A stretch of DNA of 64,000 bases from CAWJMN01 sp963844055. GTDB lineage: Bacteria; Planctomycetota; Planctomycetia; Pirellulales; Pirellulaceae. Position 1 is the first letter of the stretch, and each line of letters begins with the position of its first letter. Under the pieces are notes generated by a model. That model did no database searches. It was not told the DNA's origin and worked only from the letters and a program-made list of their open reading frames with translations. Where the stretch lies: assembly GCA_963844055.1 (NCBI GenBank), contig CAWJMN010000001.1, positions 2,542,001-2,606,000 on the forward strand, written 5' to 3'. A program made the position numbers and the translations under genes. Positions 19,884 to 28,725 of this stretch are shown here, one piece after another.

Positions 19884-20801
19884 CTATTTCTTCACGATTC
19901 CGCGGGCTTGCAACCAGCGAATGGATGCAGCTGACCAATCGGATGTGCCGGGAAAGCTCTTGGCCAACCCAATTCCATGCGGCCCCTTTTCGTAGATGTG
20001 CATTTCTGCCGGGACTTTGTGCTTAATGCAAGCCAGATAGAACACGACGCTATTTTCTGGCGGAACGCCCCGATCTTCGGTCGTGTGCCAAAGGAACGTC
20101 GGAGGGGTCTGAGCCGTCACCGCTTTTTCGCTCGACATGCTTTGGATCAGCTCCGGCGATGCATTCTTGCCAAGCAAGTTGTCTTGTGAGCCACGATGGG
20201 TAAACGGTTCATTAAATGCGATCACTGGATAGCAAAGGATTGCGAAGTCCGGCCGGCAACCAAGCTGCATTACCTTGTCGGCGTTGTCCTTTTCGCCATC
20301 ATCAAAATGTGTTGCAGCGCTCGAAGCTAGGTGTCCTCCTGCTGAGAAGCCAAGGATGCCAATCTTGGTCGGGTCCACGCGGAATTCGTCAGAGCGAGCG
20401 CGTACCGTTCGAATCGCACGCTGCGCATCTTGCAGGGGGGCTGGGTGGCCGTATCCCTTGTTCCGATGGCGATAGTCACAGACAAAGGCTGCGATCCCTT
20501 CCGAGTTTAGCCACTGGGCGATCTGCTTTCCTTCATGGTCCATGGCCAAGCCCCCATAGCCACCGCCGGGGCAGATCACCACGGCCGCACCGTTTGCTTT
20601 CTCCTTTTCAGGAAGCCAAATGATGAGCTTTGGCTTGTCCTTGTCGGCGTCGCCCAGCGCTCCAGGAGCACCGGCTGGCCACAGTAGCTCTTCTTTGGGA
20701 TCGGCTGCCAAAGCCGCTACTGGTTTAGACCCGGCCGCGATGACCAAGCTTAGTAAAAACAAAACGCACAATGGGCGCCAGAGTGAACGAGTGCAATGCA
20801 T
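19884..20801 (-). CDS. Secreted alpha/beta hydrolase (carbohydrate esterase-like)
   Basis: Encodes 305 residues with an N-terminal signal peptide (hydrophobic run LCVLFLLSLVIAAG). The fold markers are VICPGGGYGGLAMDHEG (oxyanion region), the nucleophile elbow GFSAGGH, an Asp in TTEDRGVPPEN and the final His in HGIGLA. This matches the BD-FAE/acetyl-xylan esterase type of hydrolase often found in planctomycete polysaccharide-degrading clusters. Likely removes acyl groups from polysaccharides outside the cytoplasm; substrate not determinable. Monocistronic with its own terminator. Confidence 0.78.
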   Translation of the reverse strand: MHCTRSLWRPLCVLFLLSLVIAAGSKPVAALAADPKEELLWPAGAPGALGDADKDKPKLIIWLPEKEKANGAAVVICPGGGYGGLAMDHEGKQIAQWLNSEGIAAFVCDYRHRNKGYGHPAPLQDAQRAIRTVRARSDEFRVDPTKIGILGFSAGGHLASSAATHFDDGEKDNADKVMQLGCRPDFAILCYPVIAFNEPFTHRGSQDNLLGKNASPELIQSMSSEKAVTAQTPPTFLWHTTEDRGVPPENSVVFYLACIKHKVPAEMHIYEKGPHGIGLAKSFPGTSDWSAASIRWLQARGIVKK

Positions 20802-20991
20802 CGGAAGAGGATCCTCAAGAAGCGATGAAACGGACGGCCTAAGTTCGGATAAAAGGATACAAGGTGATAGGTGAATTTCACCAACATCACCTCAGAAGAA
20901 CATATCCTAAACTTGGCCAGGGGGCCGTGCTACCAAAGCGAGCAGCTTTTCCGGAAGATTCGCTCAGCCCCCATTTGTTTCACTCTTCCTG

Positions 20992-21240
20992 TTACTTGTA
21001 CAGGATCAGCTTTCCCTGTCGGGTGCTTCGAAGGCGATACGCTTTACCTTGATGCATGATGATGACTTCGGGATCGCGCCCTAGTAGTTGGTCCGATTGC
21101 CAAACACGCTGTCCCCCCAAGCAATCCTGAACCACCTGTTCAAGACTACTTGGAGCAAGAGGCGTCTGCCCGTCGGCTGAAACCGGCAACGATGGGGTTA
21201 ACGCGGCCTGATTATCCGTTGTGGGTACAGCAGGGGGCAT
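20992..21240 (-). CDS. hemP: Hemin uptake protein HemP
   Basis: A small protein of 82 residues from ATG 21240, preceded by GAAGG at about nine bases. A GTG at 21309 would add 23 residues and is less likely. The last 37 residues carry the HemP signature: VWQSDQLLGRDPEVIIMHQG followed by AYRLRSTRQGKLILYK, ending in the typical GKLIL-x-K. HemP occurs in heme-uptake operons and in some bacteria activates the heme receptor gene. The N-terminal 45 residues are low-complexity and not conserved. Last gene of a minus-strand series starting with a DUF1559 gene. Confidence 0.82.
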   Translation of the reverse strand: MPPAVPTTDNQAALTPSLPVSADGQTPLAPSSLEQVVQDCLGGQRVWQSDQLLGRDPEVIIMHQGKAYRLRSTRQGKLILYK

Positions 21241-21316
21241 GGCAGTGGACCTTCTACGATAGGAGCGCTGGCGAGTCTCGAGTCGACACAAGATCGGTAA
21301 ACGTCTCACGGACTAT

Positions 21317-22315
21317 CTACTGAACGTTTACAACCTCGATATCACCGGTTTTGCCTGATTTTGTACTGCCGGCTACGATGACCATGGCTCCTGATGAGGT
21401 TGCGACCTGTCGATGAAAGAACCGGGCCTTCTGAAGCTTGCCGGCCACGTGCCACGATTGACCATCGCTTGCCAATTGAAGGATCGCTCCTGAATGCGGC
21501 GTTACGAGGAGGCTCTTGTCGCTGGCAAATGCTGATACGCCAAACCCTTCCATTCCTTCGCCGGGGATCGATGGTCCCTTCGACCATGTGTTGGTCTCAG
21601 GATCAAAAATATCGACCGCTGTTACCATTTCACCGTTTTCGGTCATGCCTCCTACGATATAGAGCTTGCCTTGCCAAGCGGCAACCGCCAGCGCCCGGCG
21701 CTGAAAAGGAGGAGTGGCCACAATCGATGTCCATTGCGGCTTTTCACTAGTGAGGTCACAGACCAGTCCATCCTTGTGCCAGGTCGTATTGTCTTTGCCT
21801 TGCATGTTCCAACCACCAAAGACATACAACTTGCTTCCCACCAATGCCGCATCATGGCTCGACCTTCCCGCTGGCAATGGAGCAAGCTCACTCCATTGCT
21901 TGGTTGCCGGGTCATAACACGCAAAGTCTGTGGTCGAGAATAGTTCCCAATCTTTGCCTTCTGGGTTACGTGCTTCGAATCCGCCAATGCGATAGACCTT
22001 ACCCGCATAGGCAACCATCGCTAGGCCGGTTCGGCCGGGCCCTGAGGCGAGGTCTTCCCATTTAGCATCGGTTGAGAGCTTAATGCGGCGAAGATGCCCC
22101 GAACCTGTCTTGTCGGAGTATTGATGCGCGCTGCCCAGGTGGCCTCCGTAGACATAGAGGTAATCCTCCGAGACTGCGGCGCCAAAGCTCGTAACGGCGG
22201 GATCGAGTGGGGGAAGCATAAGTTTTGCCGATGGAGATGTCGTATCTGCCGCGCTGGAAGTGGAAGCGGCCAAACAGAAGGCGGCCAGCACAAAGTTTAA
22301 AACAAGGTTACGCAT
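21317..22315 (-). CDS. Secreted kelch-repeat beta-propeller protein
   Basis: 332 residues from ATG 22315, chosen because it begins a clear signal peptide (MRNLVLNFVLAAFCLAASTSSA). The mature part is a run of kelch motifs with paired Gly and an aromatic: YLYVYGGHLG, KVYRIGGFEA, KLYVFGGWNM, KLYIVGGMTENG, giving a galactose-oxidase-like propeller. No Cu-ligand set of galactose oxidase is apparent, so a binding role is more likely than catalysis. It lies between a lipoprotein gene and hemP, all on the minus strand. Confidence 0.78.
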   Translation of the reverse strand: MRNLVLNFVLAAFCLAASTSSAADTTSPSAKLMLPPLDPAVTSFGAAVSEDYLYVYGGHLGSAHQYSDKTGSGHLRRIKLSTDAKWEDLASGPGRTGLAMVAYAGKVYRIGGFEARNPEGKDWELFSTTDFACYDPATKQWSELAPLPAGRSSHDAALVGSKLYVFGGWNMQGKDNTTWHKDGLVCDLTSEKPQWTSIVATPPFQRRALAVAAWQGKLYIVGGMTENGEMVTAVDIFDPETNTWSKGPSIPGEGMEGFGVSAFASDKSLLVTPHSGAILQLASDGQSWHVAGKLQKARFFHRQVATSSGAMVIVAGSTKSGKTGDIEVVNVQ

Positions 22316-22417
22316 AAGTTCAGTCCCTGGGTTTGTTAATTGTTGCTTCATTGGAACCTGAATTCAGGAACAGGTTAAGTCCGAAAATCAGGATAAACGA
22401 GTGGAAGATTGTGTTTG

Positions 22418-22861
22418 CTAATAGCTGGCATTGCCAGCGGGGATCGCGATATCAAAGACATTCGCCTTTTTGGCGGCGATATCGGTTTTCAGTTGTGAGT
22501 CACGATTGAATTGAGGTGGAATCCATTGCTGTGGTAGCGGCAGGCCGCCGCGCCGAGCAAAGGACTCTTCATCATCCAGGGGAATGCCGAGATTGACGTC
22601 GGCTTCCACTTCAACGCGCTGTGATCCCACCAAAGGCCCATCTTGCTTTGCGGCTACGTATGTGCCATTAACCACCGGGATTGTTACGGTAGGCCCTTTG
22701 TTACCATCGCACGGCAAAAACAGGATTCTTCCGCTTTGTAGTGGTTGACCACCGATCGTCACATTGCCCGTGATAGCCCCGCGAGGCATGTCTGAATTGC
22801 TACATCCCAGCAGGAAAACCGACAGTATCCCAAGCATCCCAATTCCAGTCGCGTTTCGCAT
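22418..22861 (-). CDS. Lipoprotein with a transthyretin-like domain
   Basis: 147 residues from ATG 22861 (GAGG six bases upstream); ATG 22873 is an alternative. The lipobox LLGC around residue 17-20 predicts lipid anchoring. The mature part (AITGNVTIGGQPLQSGRILF, then VPIVNGTY-like strands and RVEVEADV) resembles the small carboxypeptidase-regulatory/transthyretin-like proteins that usually sit next to DUF1559 genes in planctomycetes. Function unknown. Confidence 0.68.
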   Translation of the reverse strand: MRNATGIGMLGILSVFLLGCSNSDMPRGAITGNVTIGGQPLQSGRILFLPCDGNKGPTVTIPVVNGTYVAAKQDGPLVGSQRVEVEADVNLGIPLDDEESFARRGGLPLPQQWIPPQFNRDSQLKTDIAAKKANVFDIAIPAGNASY

Positions 22862-22928
22862 CGTTGTCCTCATCTCTTTTGAATTCAGCAGGTGGCAAAG
22901 TGGTTGCACATCATCACTTGATGGAAGG

Positions 22929-23825
22929 CTACGGTTCAATGGTGTAAACCTCCCCGCGATTGCGTGTCGCGGCAGCGTCAAGTGCAAGGCGATCAATCGA
23001 CTGAGATATGAACCGCACGGATGAATCGGCAAACACCATGTTCACGCCGGCCGGATGGCTCGAGCGGAAGTTGGAAAGTCGTGTCGAAACACCGCCGAGT
23101 CGCTTGGGGTTAAAGTCGCCACGTGTGGTAAACAACGTGGAAAGCGGATAGGGGCTCGACCATGTCGTAAACCCTCCGCGCACCTGGCCGGCGCAAGGTC
23201 CTGTTGAAAACAGGTAGTCCTGAAAGTTCCAATGAGCCTCTCCAGCCAAAAATGTATTGGAAGTGCCATCGAGGATGGCATGCAGCCCTGTTTCGCCACT
23301 TCCTGAATTGACGATCGAACCATTGTTGGGATTGCCCGTTAGCGAAGTGCCGTAGGGGTCGTCGCTGCCGGTGCTAAAGGCATAGGTGCCAGGAGCCCGC
23401 ATGTTGGCGTCGCAACCTGCAATCGGGACCGAGCGAGCAAACGCGGCCGACGGGCACAGGTACATCGGAATCCGCTTCGAGACGACCTGTTGATTGAACG
23501 GGTCAGTGTTCGGCAAATTTTGATCGTACAGGTCAAAGCGATTGCCTTGCTCAATAAAAGGAAGTAGCGAAACAAATGCGCTTGTGCGGCTGTACGTGCC
23601 GTCGACGTCCCCCAGCGGGAACTGCCGCATCGAATCATGATAGGCATGCATGGCAATTCCAATTTGCCGCATGTTGCTACTGCACTGCATTCGCCGAGCA
23701 GCTTCGCGAGCCTGTTGAACGGCCGGCAGTAGCAGAGAAACCAAAACTCCAATAATCGCGATCACAACCAGCAATTCCACGAGCGTAAACCCTCGTCGGA
23801 ATTGGAGGGGTAGGGGGGAAGACAT
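22929..23825 (-). CDS. DUF1559 prepilin-like protein
   Basis: 298 residues from ATG 23825, chosen over upstream Mets because AGGAGA lies eight bases before it. The N-terminus is a type IV prepilin/pseudopilin signal: RRGFTLVELLVVIAIIGVL with cleavage after Gly and Glu at +5. The remainder is the DUF1559 domain with REAARRMQCSSNMRQIG near the start and, near the C-terminus, HPAGVNMVFADSSVRFIS; the usual H-X9-DG motif reads H-X9-DS. Probably exported and assembled or anchored at the envelope. First gene of a minus-strand series with the lipoprotein, kelch and hemP genes. Confidence 0.88.
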   Translation of the reverse strand: MSSPLPLQFRRGFTLVELLVVIAIIGVLVSLLLPAVQQAREAARRMQCSSNMRQIGIAMHAYHDSMRQFPLGDVDGTYSRTSAFVSLLPFIEQGNRFDLYDQNLPNTDPFNQQVVSKRIPMYLCPSAAFARSVPIAGCDANMRAPGTYAFSTGSDDPYGTSLTGNPNNGSIVNSGSGETGLHAILDGTSNTFLAGEAHWNFQDYLFSTGPCAGQVRGGFTTWSSPYPLSTLFTTRGDFNPKRLGGVSTRLSNFRSSHPAGVNMVFADSSVRFISQSIDRLALDAAATRNRGEVYTIEP

Positions 23826-23920
23826 AGCCGAACTCTCCTTCATGTCACAGCAGGCGAACACGCGTGCTTGGTAAGGGAAATTCGCTGGCTACCCAGAGGT
23901 GGCTTGCTGATTGAAAATAG

Positions 23921-23939
23921 AATACTGAGACTCAGTATT
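23921..23939. promoter_or_regulatory. Perfect palindrome upstream of the DUF1559-hemP series
   Basis: AATACTGAGACTCAGTATT is a perfect 9-1-9 inverted repeat, about 96 bases upstream of the DUF1559 start and followed by an AT-rich stretch (TATTATTAATAAT). The symmetry is that of a dimeric repressor site, and TGAG-N-CTCA resembles the core of some Fur boxes. With hemP downstream, iron control is a reasonable guess but is not shown. Confidence 0.55.
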
Positions 23940-24042
23940 ATTAATAATGGGATTGTAGGAGGGCATTAGCCGGATTGCAAGTGCTTGGCGATAAAATGAT
24001 CGCGCAGCCGTTTAGGAGCCGTCAAAACGACGGCCAGGGGCC

Positions 24043-25416
24043 TTAGAGGTGCGATAGAAGCAGCATGGAAACGCCCATGTAAATCATAATCCCCAAAATA
24101 TCACTAATCCCCGCAACGAAGGGGTTGCTCATCAGTGAGGGGTCAAGCCCTAAACGCTTAAAAAAGAGGGGGAGCAGCGAGCCGGAAATGGCACCGCTGG
24201 TCACCACCATGACCAGGGTGATGGGAACTACGACGGGCCAAAAAGGGTGCTCTTTGGCGAGAGGGTGCGAAGTCATAGCCCACGACAGCACCAGTCCAAA
24301 GGCAGCGAGCATTGCACCTAGCATCAAGCCTACGCGCAATTCACGCCAAAAGATCTTCCGCCAGTCTTGAAGCGTTACGTTGCCCGTGGTGAGCGCGGTG
24401 ATAATCAGCGTGGCCGATTGATTGCCCGAGTTTCCGCCGCTGGACATGATCATTGGTACGAACAAGATCAGCCAAGGCCAGTCTTCCAAGCGGGACTCAA
24501 AGAACTTGAGTGCCGAAGCGGTGAGTGATGCCGTCACAAACAAGATCGTCAGCCAGATGCCACGTTTCCAAGCCAGAGTCACCACATCGGTTTGGAGGTA
24601 GCCCTCTTCCAACGGCGCCACACCTGCTAACTGCTGGGCCTCTTCGGTAGCTTCTTGGCGAACGGCATCAATAACGTCGTCGTGCGTAATAATGCCGACT
24701 AATCGGCGTTGATGATCAACAACGGGAATGGCGTGCAAGTCGTATCGTTCCACACGACGGGTTACAGCATCACGATCTTCGAGCGCATTAACCGCGATAA
24801 CATCCGTTTCCATCAAATCGCCAAGTCGCGTTTCCGGCTTGCCGACAGCGGATACCATCTGCCGTGCGGAAACCACACCGCGAAGATGCTGATCGTGATC
24901 GACGACGTAAATATAATAAATCGTCTCTAGATGCTCGGCTTGATGGCTTAGCGAATCAAAGGCTTGCCGAACCGTAAGGGATTCGTCAAGCATGGCCATT
25001 TCGGTCGTCATCATGGAGCCTGCGGACTCTTCAGGGTAATCTCGCAAGCGAATGATTTCGCGGCGTTCATCTGCAGGAAGCAGGGGCAGCAGTGCTTCGA
25101 CCACTTCTTCGCGGACGCTATGCAACAAGTCGACGCGATCATCTGCGGGCAGGTCGGCAAGCAGTTCGGCGATTTCGGATCGATCCTGGGTTTCCAGAAT
25201 CTCGACTTGTTTGTCGTGTCCTAGATAAGCAAAAATTTGCTCGCGCTGTTGTAGATCGGTGTACCGCAGAACACTCCACGATTCTGCGGCCGTCAGCCCT
25301 TCCATGAACTCGGCAGTGCGGAGGGGATGCAAGGCCGTGCAGAACTCACGCAACTCGGCTTCGTTGTTCTCCGCTAGCATCTCGCGTAGCTCGGGTAAGA
25401 ACAACGTATTGATCAT
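24043..25416 (-). CDS. mgtE: Magnesium transporter MgtE
   Basis: 457 residues, the expected length. It has the N-terminal superhelical Mg-sensing domain (about 1-130, with LADLPADDRVDLLH), two CBS domains (about 135-255, with GIITHDDVIDAV), and five C-terminal membrane spans beginning WLTILFVTASLTAS. The pore signature PMIMSSGGNSGNQSAT is intact. The protein is an inner-membrane Mg channel gated by cytosolic Mg. A riboswitch is possible upstream, but I could not recognise an M-box. Confidence 0.93.
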   Translation of the reverse strand: MINTLFLPELREMLAENNEAELREFCTALHPLRTAEFMEGLTAAESWSVLRYTDLQQREQIFAYLGHDKQVEILETQDRSEIAELLADLPADDRVDLLHSVREEVVEALLPLLPADERREIIRLRDYPEESAGSMMTTEMAMLDESLTVRQAFDSLSHQAEHLETIYYIYVVDHDQHLRGVVSARQMVSAVGKPETRLGDLMETDVIAVNALEDRDAVTRRVERYDLHAIPVVDHQRRLVGIITHDDVIDAVRQEATEEAQQLAGVAPLEEGYLQTDVVTLAWKRGIWLTILFVTASLTASALKFFESRLEDWPWLILFVPMIMSSGGNSGNQSATLIITALTTGNVTLQDWRKIFWRELRVGLMLGAMLAAFGLVLSWAMTSHPLAKEHPFWPVVVPITLVMVVTSGAISGSLLPLFFKRLGLDPSLMSNPFVAGISDILGIMIYMGVSMLLLSHL

Positions 25417-25785
25417 GGTCCGCCTTGTTTCAGCCTAGGGGCAAGCCATGCCCGCAATATCCCAAATATCCAGGAATTCGTGACAGGTTTGAATGCCAAG
25501 AATAATCCTGTCTTTTAGAGTATCCGCGAGCATCGCAGAGGTGTCAAAGGTCTGCCCTGGTTTTTTAGCGAGTGGACCGGCAATTCTTGCGAGAATTATC
25601 CGGTGTTTTTATTGGAAAGCGTGCCACTCGGGGATTGTGGCGACCATCAGAGTGCGATCAAGGGTGAAGATGGGGTCGCACTGAAAAAAGCGAGGAATCG
25701 ACAATGGGCCAGATAATCCCTCAGAATCGCTACAGTCGGTTGAATGAAACTGTCAATTGCGTATCGGATTCAGGCTGGGCGCGAA
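25417..25785. other. Intergenic region upstream of mgtE with a terminator-like hairpin
   Basis: No gene seen. ACCGG (25576-25580) with CCGGT (25600-25604) and AATTCT (25582-25587) with AGAATT (25592-25597) form a nearly continuous stem, followed by a T-run at 25606-25613 on the plus strand. That is terminator geometry for plus-strand transcription, although all flanking genes are on the minus strand. The mgtE promoter should lie in this region. Confidence 0.5.
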
Positions 25786-26229
25786 CTAAGCGCGAATTTC
25801 AGGCAGGCACCAAATGATCAGTGCTCCTACGCTACCGCCGCCAACCATTCCAAGTAGTAAAAGTCCGGACGCTCCTGCGACAAAGCTTGTCAGACAAAGT
25901 GAACCCACAACCATCCCCATGGCTTGTAGCTTGGTTTGGCGCGTGATGGCGCGGTGCTGATTCCAGTTGTCCAAAATCTCGCCAACCCCTTTGACCTGGA
26001 GAAGTCGTCGATGAAGTGATGGAGATGACTTCAAAAGGAAGTAGCTTGCCAGCAAAACAAACGGGGTGCAGGGGAGCAAGGGCAGGAACGCGCCAGCAAC
26101 GGCAAGCACGAGAAAAACAAACGCCAAGGCGATGCCAGCGATCTTTCGCAGTTTTTGAATGATGGTAGCGGCCTGGCTGGGGCTACTTGAATCTGTCGAA
26201 AACGTATTGTTGATCAAGACGCTGGCCAT
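25786..26229 (-). CDS. DUF454 (YbaN-like) small membrane protein
   Basis: 147 residues with a hydrophobic pair of spans near the middle (IALAFVFLVLAVAGAFLPLLP) and another near the end. The segment LPLLPCTPFVLLASYFLLKSSP followed by SLHRRLL matches the DUF454 family signature (LPTTPF...SPR-x-H-x-W). The family is of unknown function. It is not obviously part of the chemotaxis operon that ends 42 bases upstream, though co-transcription is possible because no terminator was seen between them. Confidence 0.75.
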   Translation of the reverse strand: MASVLINNTFSTDSSSPSQAATIIQKLRKIAGIALAFVFLVLAVAGAFLPLLPCTPFVLLASYFLLKSSPSLHRRLLQVKGVGEILDNWNQHRAITRQTKLQAMGMVVGSLCLTSFVAGASGLLLLGMVGGGSVGALIIWCLPEIRA

Positions 26230-26271
26230 GAGACCCCTCTCCGTTCTGTTTAGTAAAGGTAGAGCCCCTAC

Positions 26272-27123
26272 CTACTTCGATTGACGGTAAACGGCAACGT
26301 TGCCATAGCTGCAGCGTTGCAAATTCGTGTCAACGCCCATCGTTGTTTCAGCACCGCCGAGGAAGAGCACTCCATCCATGGCCATTTGCTGGCGAACATT
26401 GGCGAGGATCTGGCGTTTTACATCGGTTGCAAAATAGATCAGCACATTTCGCATGAAGACGATGTCCATCTTGGGCAAAGAGGGCCAACGCTCGATGAGG
26501 TTGATCCGCTTGGTCATCACCATCTCGCGCAGTTCGGGCTTTACGCGCCACCGCACACCATCCTGTTTGAAGTACTTCACCATCAACATGGCTGGCAAAC
26601 CACGATTGATTTCGATCTGCGAGTAGCTTCCATCAGCGACGCGGTCAAGCATCTCCTTGGAAAGGTCGCTCGCCAAGATATTGATTCGCCACTTGGCCAA
26701 TTGCGGGAAGTTTTCCCGAATCGTCATGGCGATCGTATAGGCTTCTTGTCCGGAGGAACAAGCGGCCGACCAAATGTTAAGCGTTTGGATGTTGCTTCGC
26801 GCCGCGATGAGGGGCGGAAGAACTTCCTTCTTGAGCACTTCAAAGGGATGGATGTCGCGGAAGAAGCTCGTTTCGTTCGTCGTCATCGCATCTACCACTT
26901 GCTCATGCATGTGGCCGAACGGTGTCGACGCCAGCTTTTGAGCCAGTTCCGTGATGGTTGCCATCCCTAGTTTTTTGGCTAGAGGTAGAAGTCGAGACTC
27001 CACCAAATAGCCCTTGTTGGCGGCAAGCAAGATTGCAGAACGATCTAGGACCAGCTTTTGAATGTATTCAAAAGCTGCTGGGTCCATCGTTGTTGCAGCA
27101 GGAGTTGCAGTTGCAGTGCTCAT
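26272..27123 (-). CDS. cheR: Chemotaxis protein methyltransferase CheR
   Basis: 283 residues. It uses S-adenosylmethionine to methylate glutamates of chemoreceptors. The N-terminal helical domain (FEYIQKLVLDRSAILL) precedes a Rossmann domain with TNETSFFRDIHPFEVL, NIWSAACSSGQEAYTIAM (SAM-binding loop) and MDIVFMRNVLIYF. It starts five bases after the cheB stop, so the two are translationally linked. The local MCP lacks a C-terminal pentapeptide tether, so CheR probably docks directly. Confidence 0.93.
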   Translation of the reverse strand: MSTATATPAATTMDPAAFEYIQKLVLDRSAILLAANKGYLVESRLLPLAKKLGMATITELAQKLASTPFGHMHEQVVDAMTTNETSFFRDIHPFEVLKKEVLPPLIAARSNIQTLNIWSAACSSGQEAYTIAMTIRENFPQLAKWRINILASDLSKEMLDRVADGSYSQIEINRGLPAMLMVKYFKQDGVRWRVKPELREMVMTKRINLIERWPSLPKMDIVFMRNVLIYFATDVKRQILANVRQQMAMDGVLFLGGAETTMGVDTNLQRCSYGNVAVYRQSK

Positions 27124-27127
27124 AGGA

Positions 27128-28225
27128 TTACGACTTTAGTAGGGAAGGTTGCTTTGTTTTGTTGGCAGTTGCACATCGCGAGGAAATTTCACGGGCGACT
27201 CGGTCCAGAGGAAGTATCTGGCTGGCGAGGTTGGCTCTGGCGACAGCGCCAGGCATTCCCCAGATCACACTGGTCTCTTCATCTTGAACGTAGACGTCGC
27301 CGCCAGCATTGCTGATGGCTTCGCAGCCGATCAATCCATCTTGGCCCATGCCAGTTAGGACAACCGCCAAGGCACCTGACCCAGCTGCGCGGGCAACCGA
27401 GCGAAACAGGACATCGACGGCCGGCCGGCAGAAGTTTTCTGGTGGGGCTTGTGTCAAACGAGTGACAAACTGCCCACCTGCAATGGCCACCTCCAGATGA
27501 AAGTCACCCGGGGCAATCCAAATGGTGCCGGGCCTTAGGGTCTCACCAGCGACGGCTTCTCGCACATTCAGTGCGCATTTTGCGTTGAGCCGTTCGGCAA
27601 GATACCGTGTAAAGACCGGAGGCATGTGCTGAACCACCACCACAGGAACCGGCAGGTCCTTAGGAAGCTGTTCAAAAACACGTGCCAAGGCATTGGGGCC
27701 GCCGGTCGAGGTGCCAATCGCGAGCAGCTTGACTGGCATTTCCAGTTTCGGCAAGGCTTTCGCGATCGGATTCGCAGCGTGCAAAGTTGGAGCTGCAGGA
27801 ATGCGTCCTGCTCGCGACCTTCCACAAAGCGCCTTTACCTTTGGAATCAGTTCGTTCTTAACGACCTGGATGGCGTTTGTCACGCTACCAACATTCGCTG
27901 GTTTGGTGACATAATCACTGGCTCCCAGCGTCAGGGCCGTAAGCGTTGATACAGCGCCTCGCTCGGTTAGCGTGCTGAACATGATGACGGGCGTTTTTTT
28001 GTCCGTCTTCCTCAGTTCAGCGAGCGTCTGTAGTCCATCCATTTCGGGCATTTCAATGTCCAATGTTAAGATGTCAGGCTTGTATTGTCCGATTTTCGCA
28101 AGTGCGAGCTTTCCATTGGAAGCTGTTGTTACAACTTCAATCTCTGGATCGCTGGATAATGCTTCAGTCACTAATCGTCGAATGACTGTAGAGTCATCGA
28201 CTACCATCACTCGAATGGCTTCCAT
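27128..28225 (-). CDS. cheB: Chemotaxis protein-glutamate methylesterase CheB
   Basis: 365 residues. The receiver domain (1-125) has the acidic pair in VMVVDDSTV, the phosphoacceptor Asp in LTLDIEMPEMDGL and the conserved Lys in DYVTKP. The C-terminal methylesterase domain has the catalytic Ser in GTSTGGPNA, the His in VVQHMPP and the Asp in GMGQDG. It removes methyl groups from receptors and counteracts CheR. Located between cheY and cheR. Confidence 0.95.
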   Translation of the reverse strand: MEAIRVMVVDDSTVIRRLVTEALSSDPEIEVVTTASNGKLALAKIGQYKPDILTLDIEMPEMDGLQTLAELRKTDKKTPVIMFSTLTERGAVSTLTALTLGASDYVTKPANVGSVTNAIQVVKNELIPKVKALCGRSRAGRIPAAPTLHAANPIAKALPKLEMPVKLLAIGTSTGGPNALARVFEQLPKDLPVPVVVVQHMPPVFTRYLAERLNAKCALNVREAVAGETLRPGTIWIAPGDFHLEVAIAGGQFVTRLTQAPPENFCRPAVDVLFRSVARAAGSGALAVVLTGMGQDGLIGCEAISNAGGDVYVQDEETSVIWGMPGAVARANLASQILPLDRVAREISSRCATANKTKQPSLLKS

Positions 28226-28243
28226 TGCCGCCTCCTTTCCGTC

Positions 28244-28609
28244 TTAGAGCAAGCCCATCATTTGTAGCTTTACGGCCATGCTGTCACGCTCAAATGGCTT
28301 CATGAGGTATTCGTTGGCCCCCGCTTGGAGTGCCAATACCACATGCTCGACTTCCGTCTCGGTGGTAACCATCATTAGAGGAAGCGATTCAAAACGTGCA
28401 TCAGCACGAACGGCTCTTACAAATTCCAGCCCGTTCATGACCGGCATGTTCCAGTCAACTAGGGCAACGTCGGGAAGGGGTTTTCCCTTCAGGGCTTCTA
28501 GGGCTTCTTTTCCGTTCTCTGCTTCGACAAACTTGATATCAAGTTCGGTCAGCATTTTCGCGATGATCCGGCGCATCGCCCGGGAATCATCAATAATCAA
28601 GGCCTGCAT
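28244..28609 (-). CDS. cheY: CheY-like response regulator
   Basis: A single receiver domain of 121 residues from ATG 28609; upstream in-frame codons would add only non-conserved sequence. It has LIIDDSRAMRR, the phosphorylated Asp in VALVDWNMPVMNGLE, a Thr in MMVTTE and Lys in YLMKPF. Without an output domain it most likely carries the CheA signal to a motor or other target. It lies between the mcp terminator and cheB. Confidence 0.9.
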   Translation of the reverse strand: MQALIIDDSRAMRRIIAKMLTELDIKFVEAENGKEALEALKGKPLPDVALVDWNMPVMNGLEFVRAVRADARFESLPLMMVTTETEVEHVVLALQAGANEYLMKPFERDSMAVKLQMMGLL

Positions 28610-28662
28610 AAAATGGTCTCGCAACAAGGGGATAGTTGGGGGCAACTTTGGTTATCGTAAAC

Positions 28663-28702
28663 AAAACCCCTTGCCAGGAAGCAAATGCCTCATGGCAAGG
28701 GG
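28663..28702 (-). terminator. Intrinsic terminator after the mcp gene
   Basis: CCCCTTGCCA (28667-28676) and TGGCAAGGGG (28693-28702) form a perfect ten-base stem. On the minus strand the stem is followed by TTTTGTTT. It lies between mcp and cheY, so cheA-cheW-mcp messages may end here in part, leaving cheY-cheB-cheR at a lower level or with their own promoter. Confidence 0.75.
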
Positions 28703-28725
28703 TGATTGAGTTGGGCGGCTAAGGA

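Noticed and set aside
25417..25785. M-box magnesium riboswitch upstream of mgtE
   Set aside because: I looked for the conserved M-box elements on the minus strand and did not find them; a covariance-model search would settle it.
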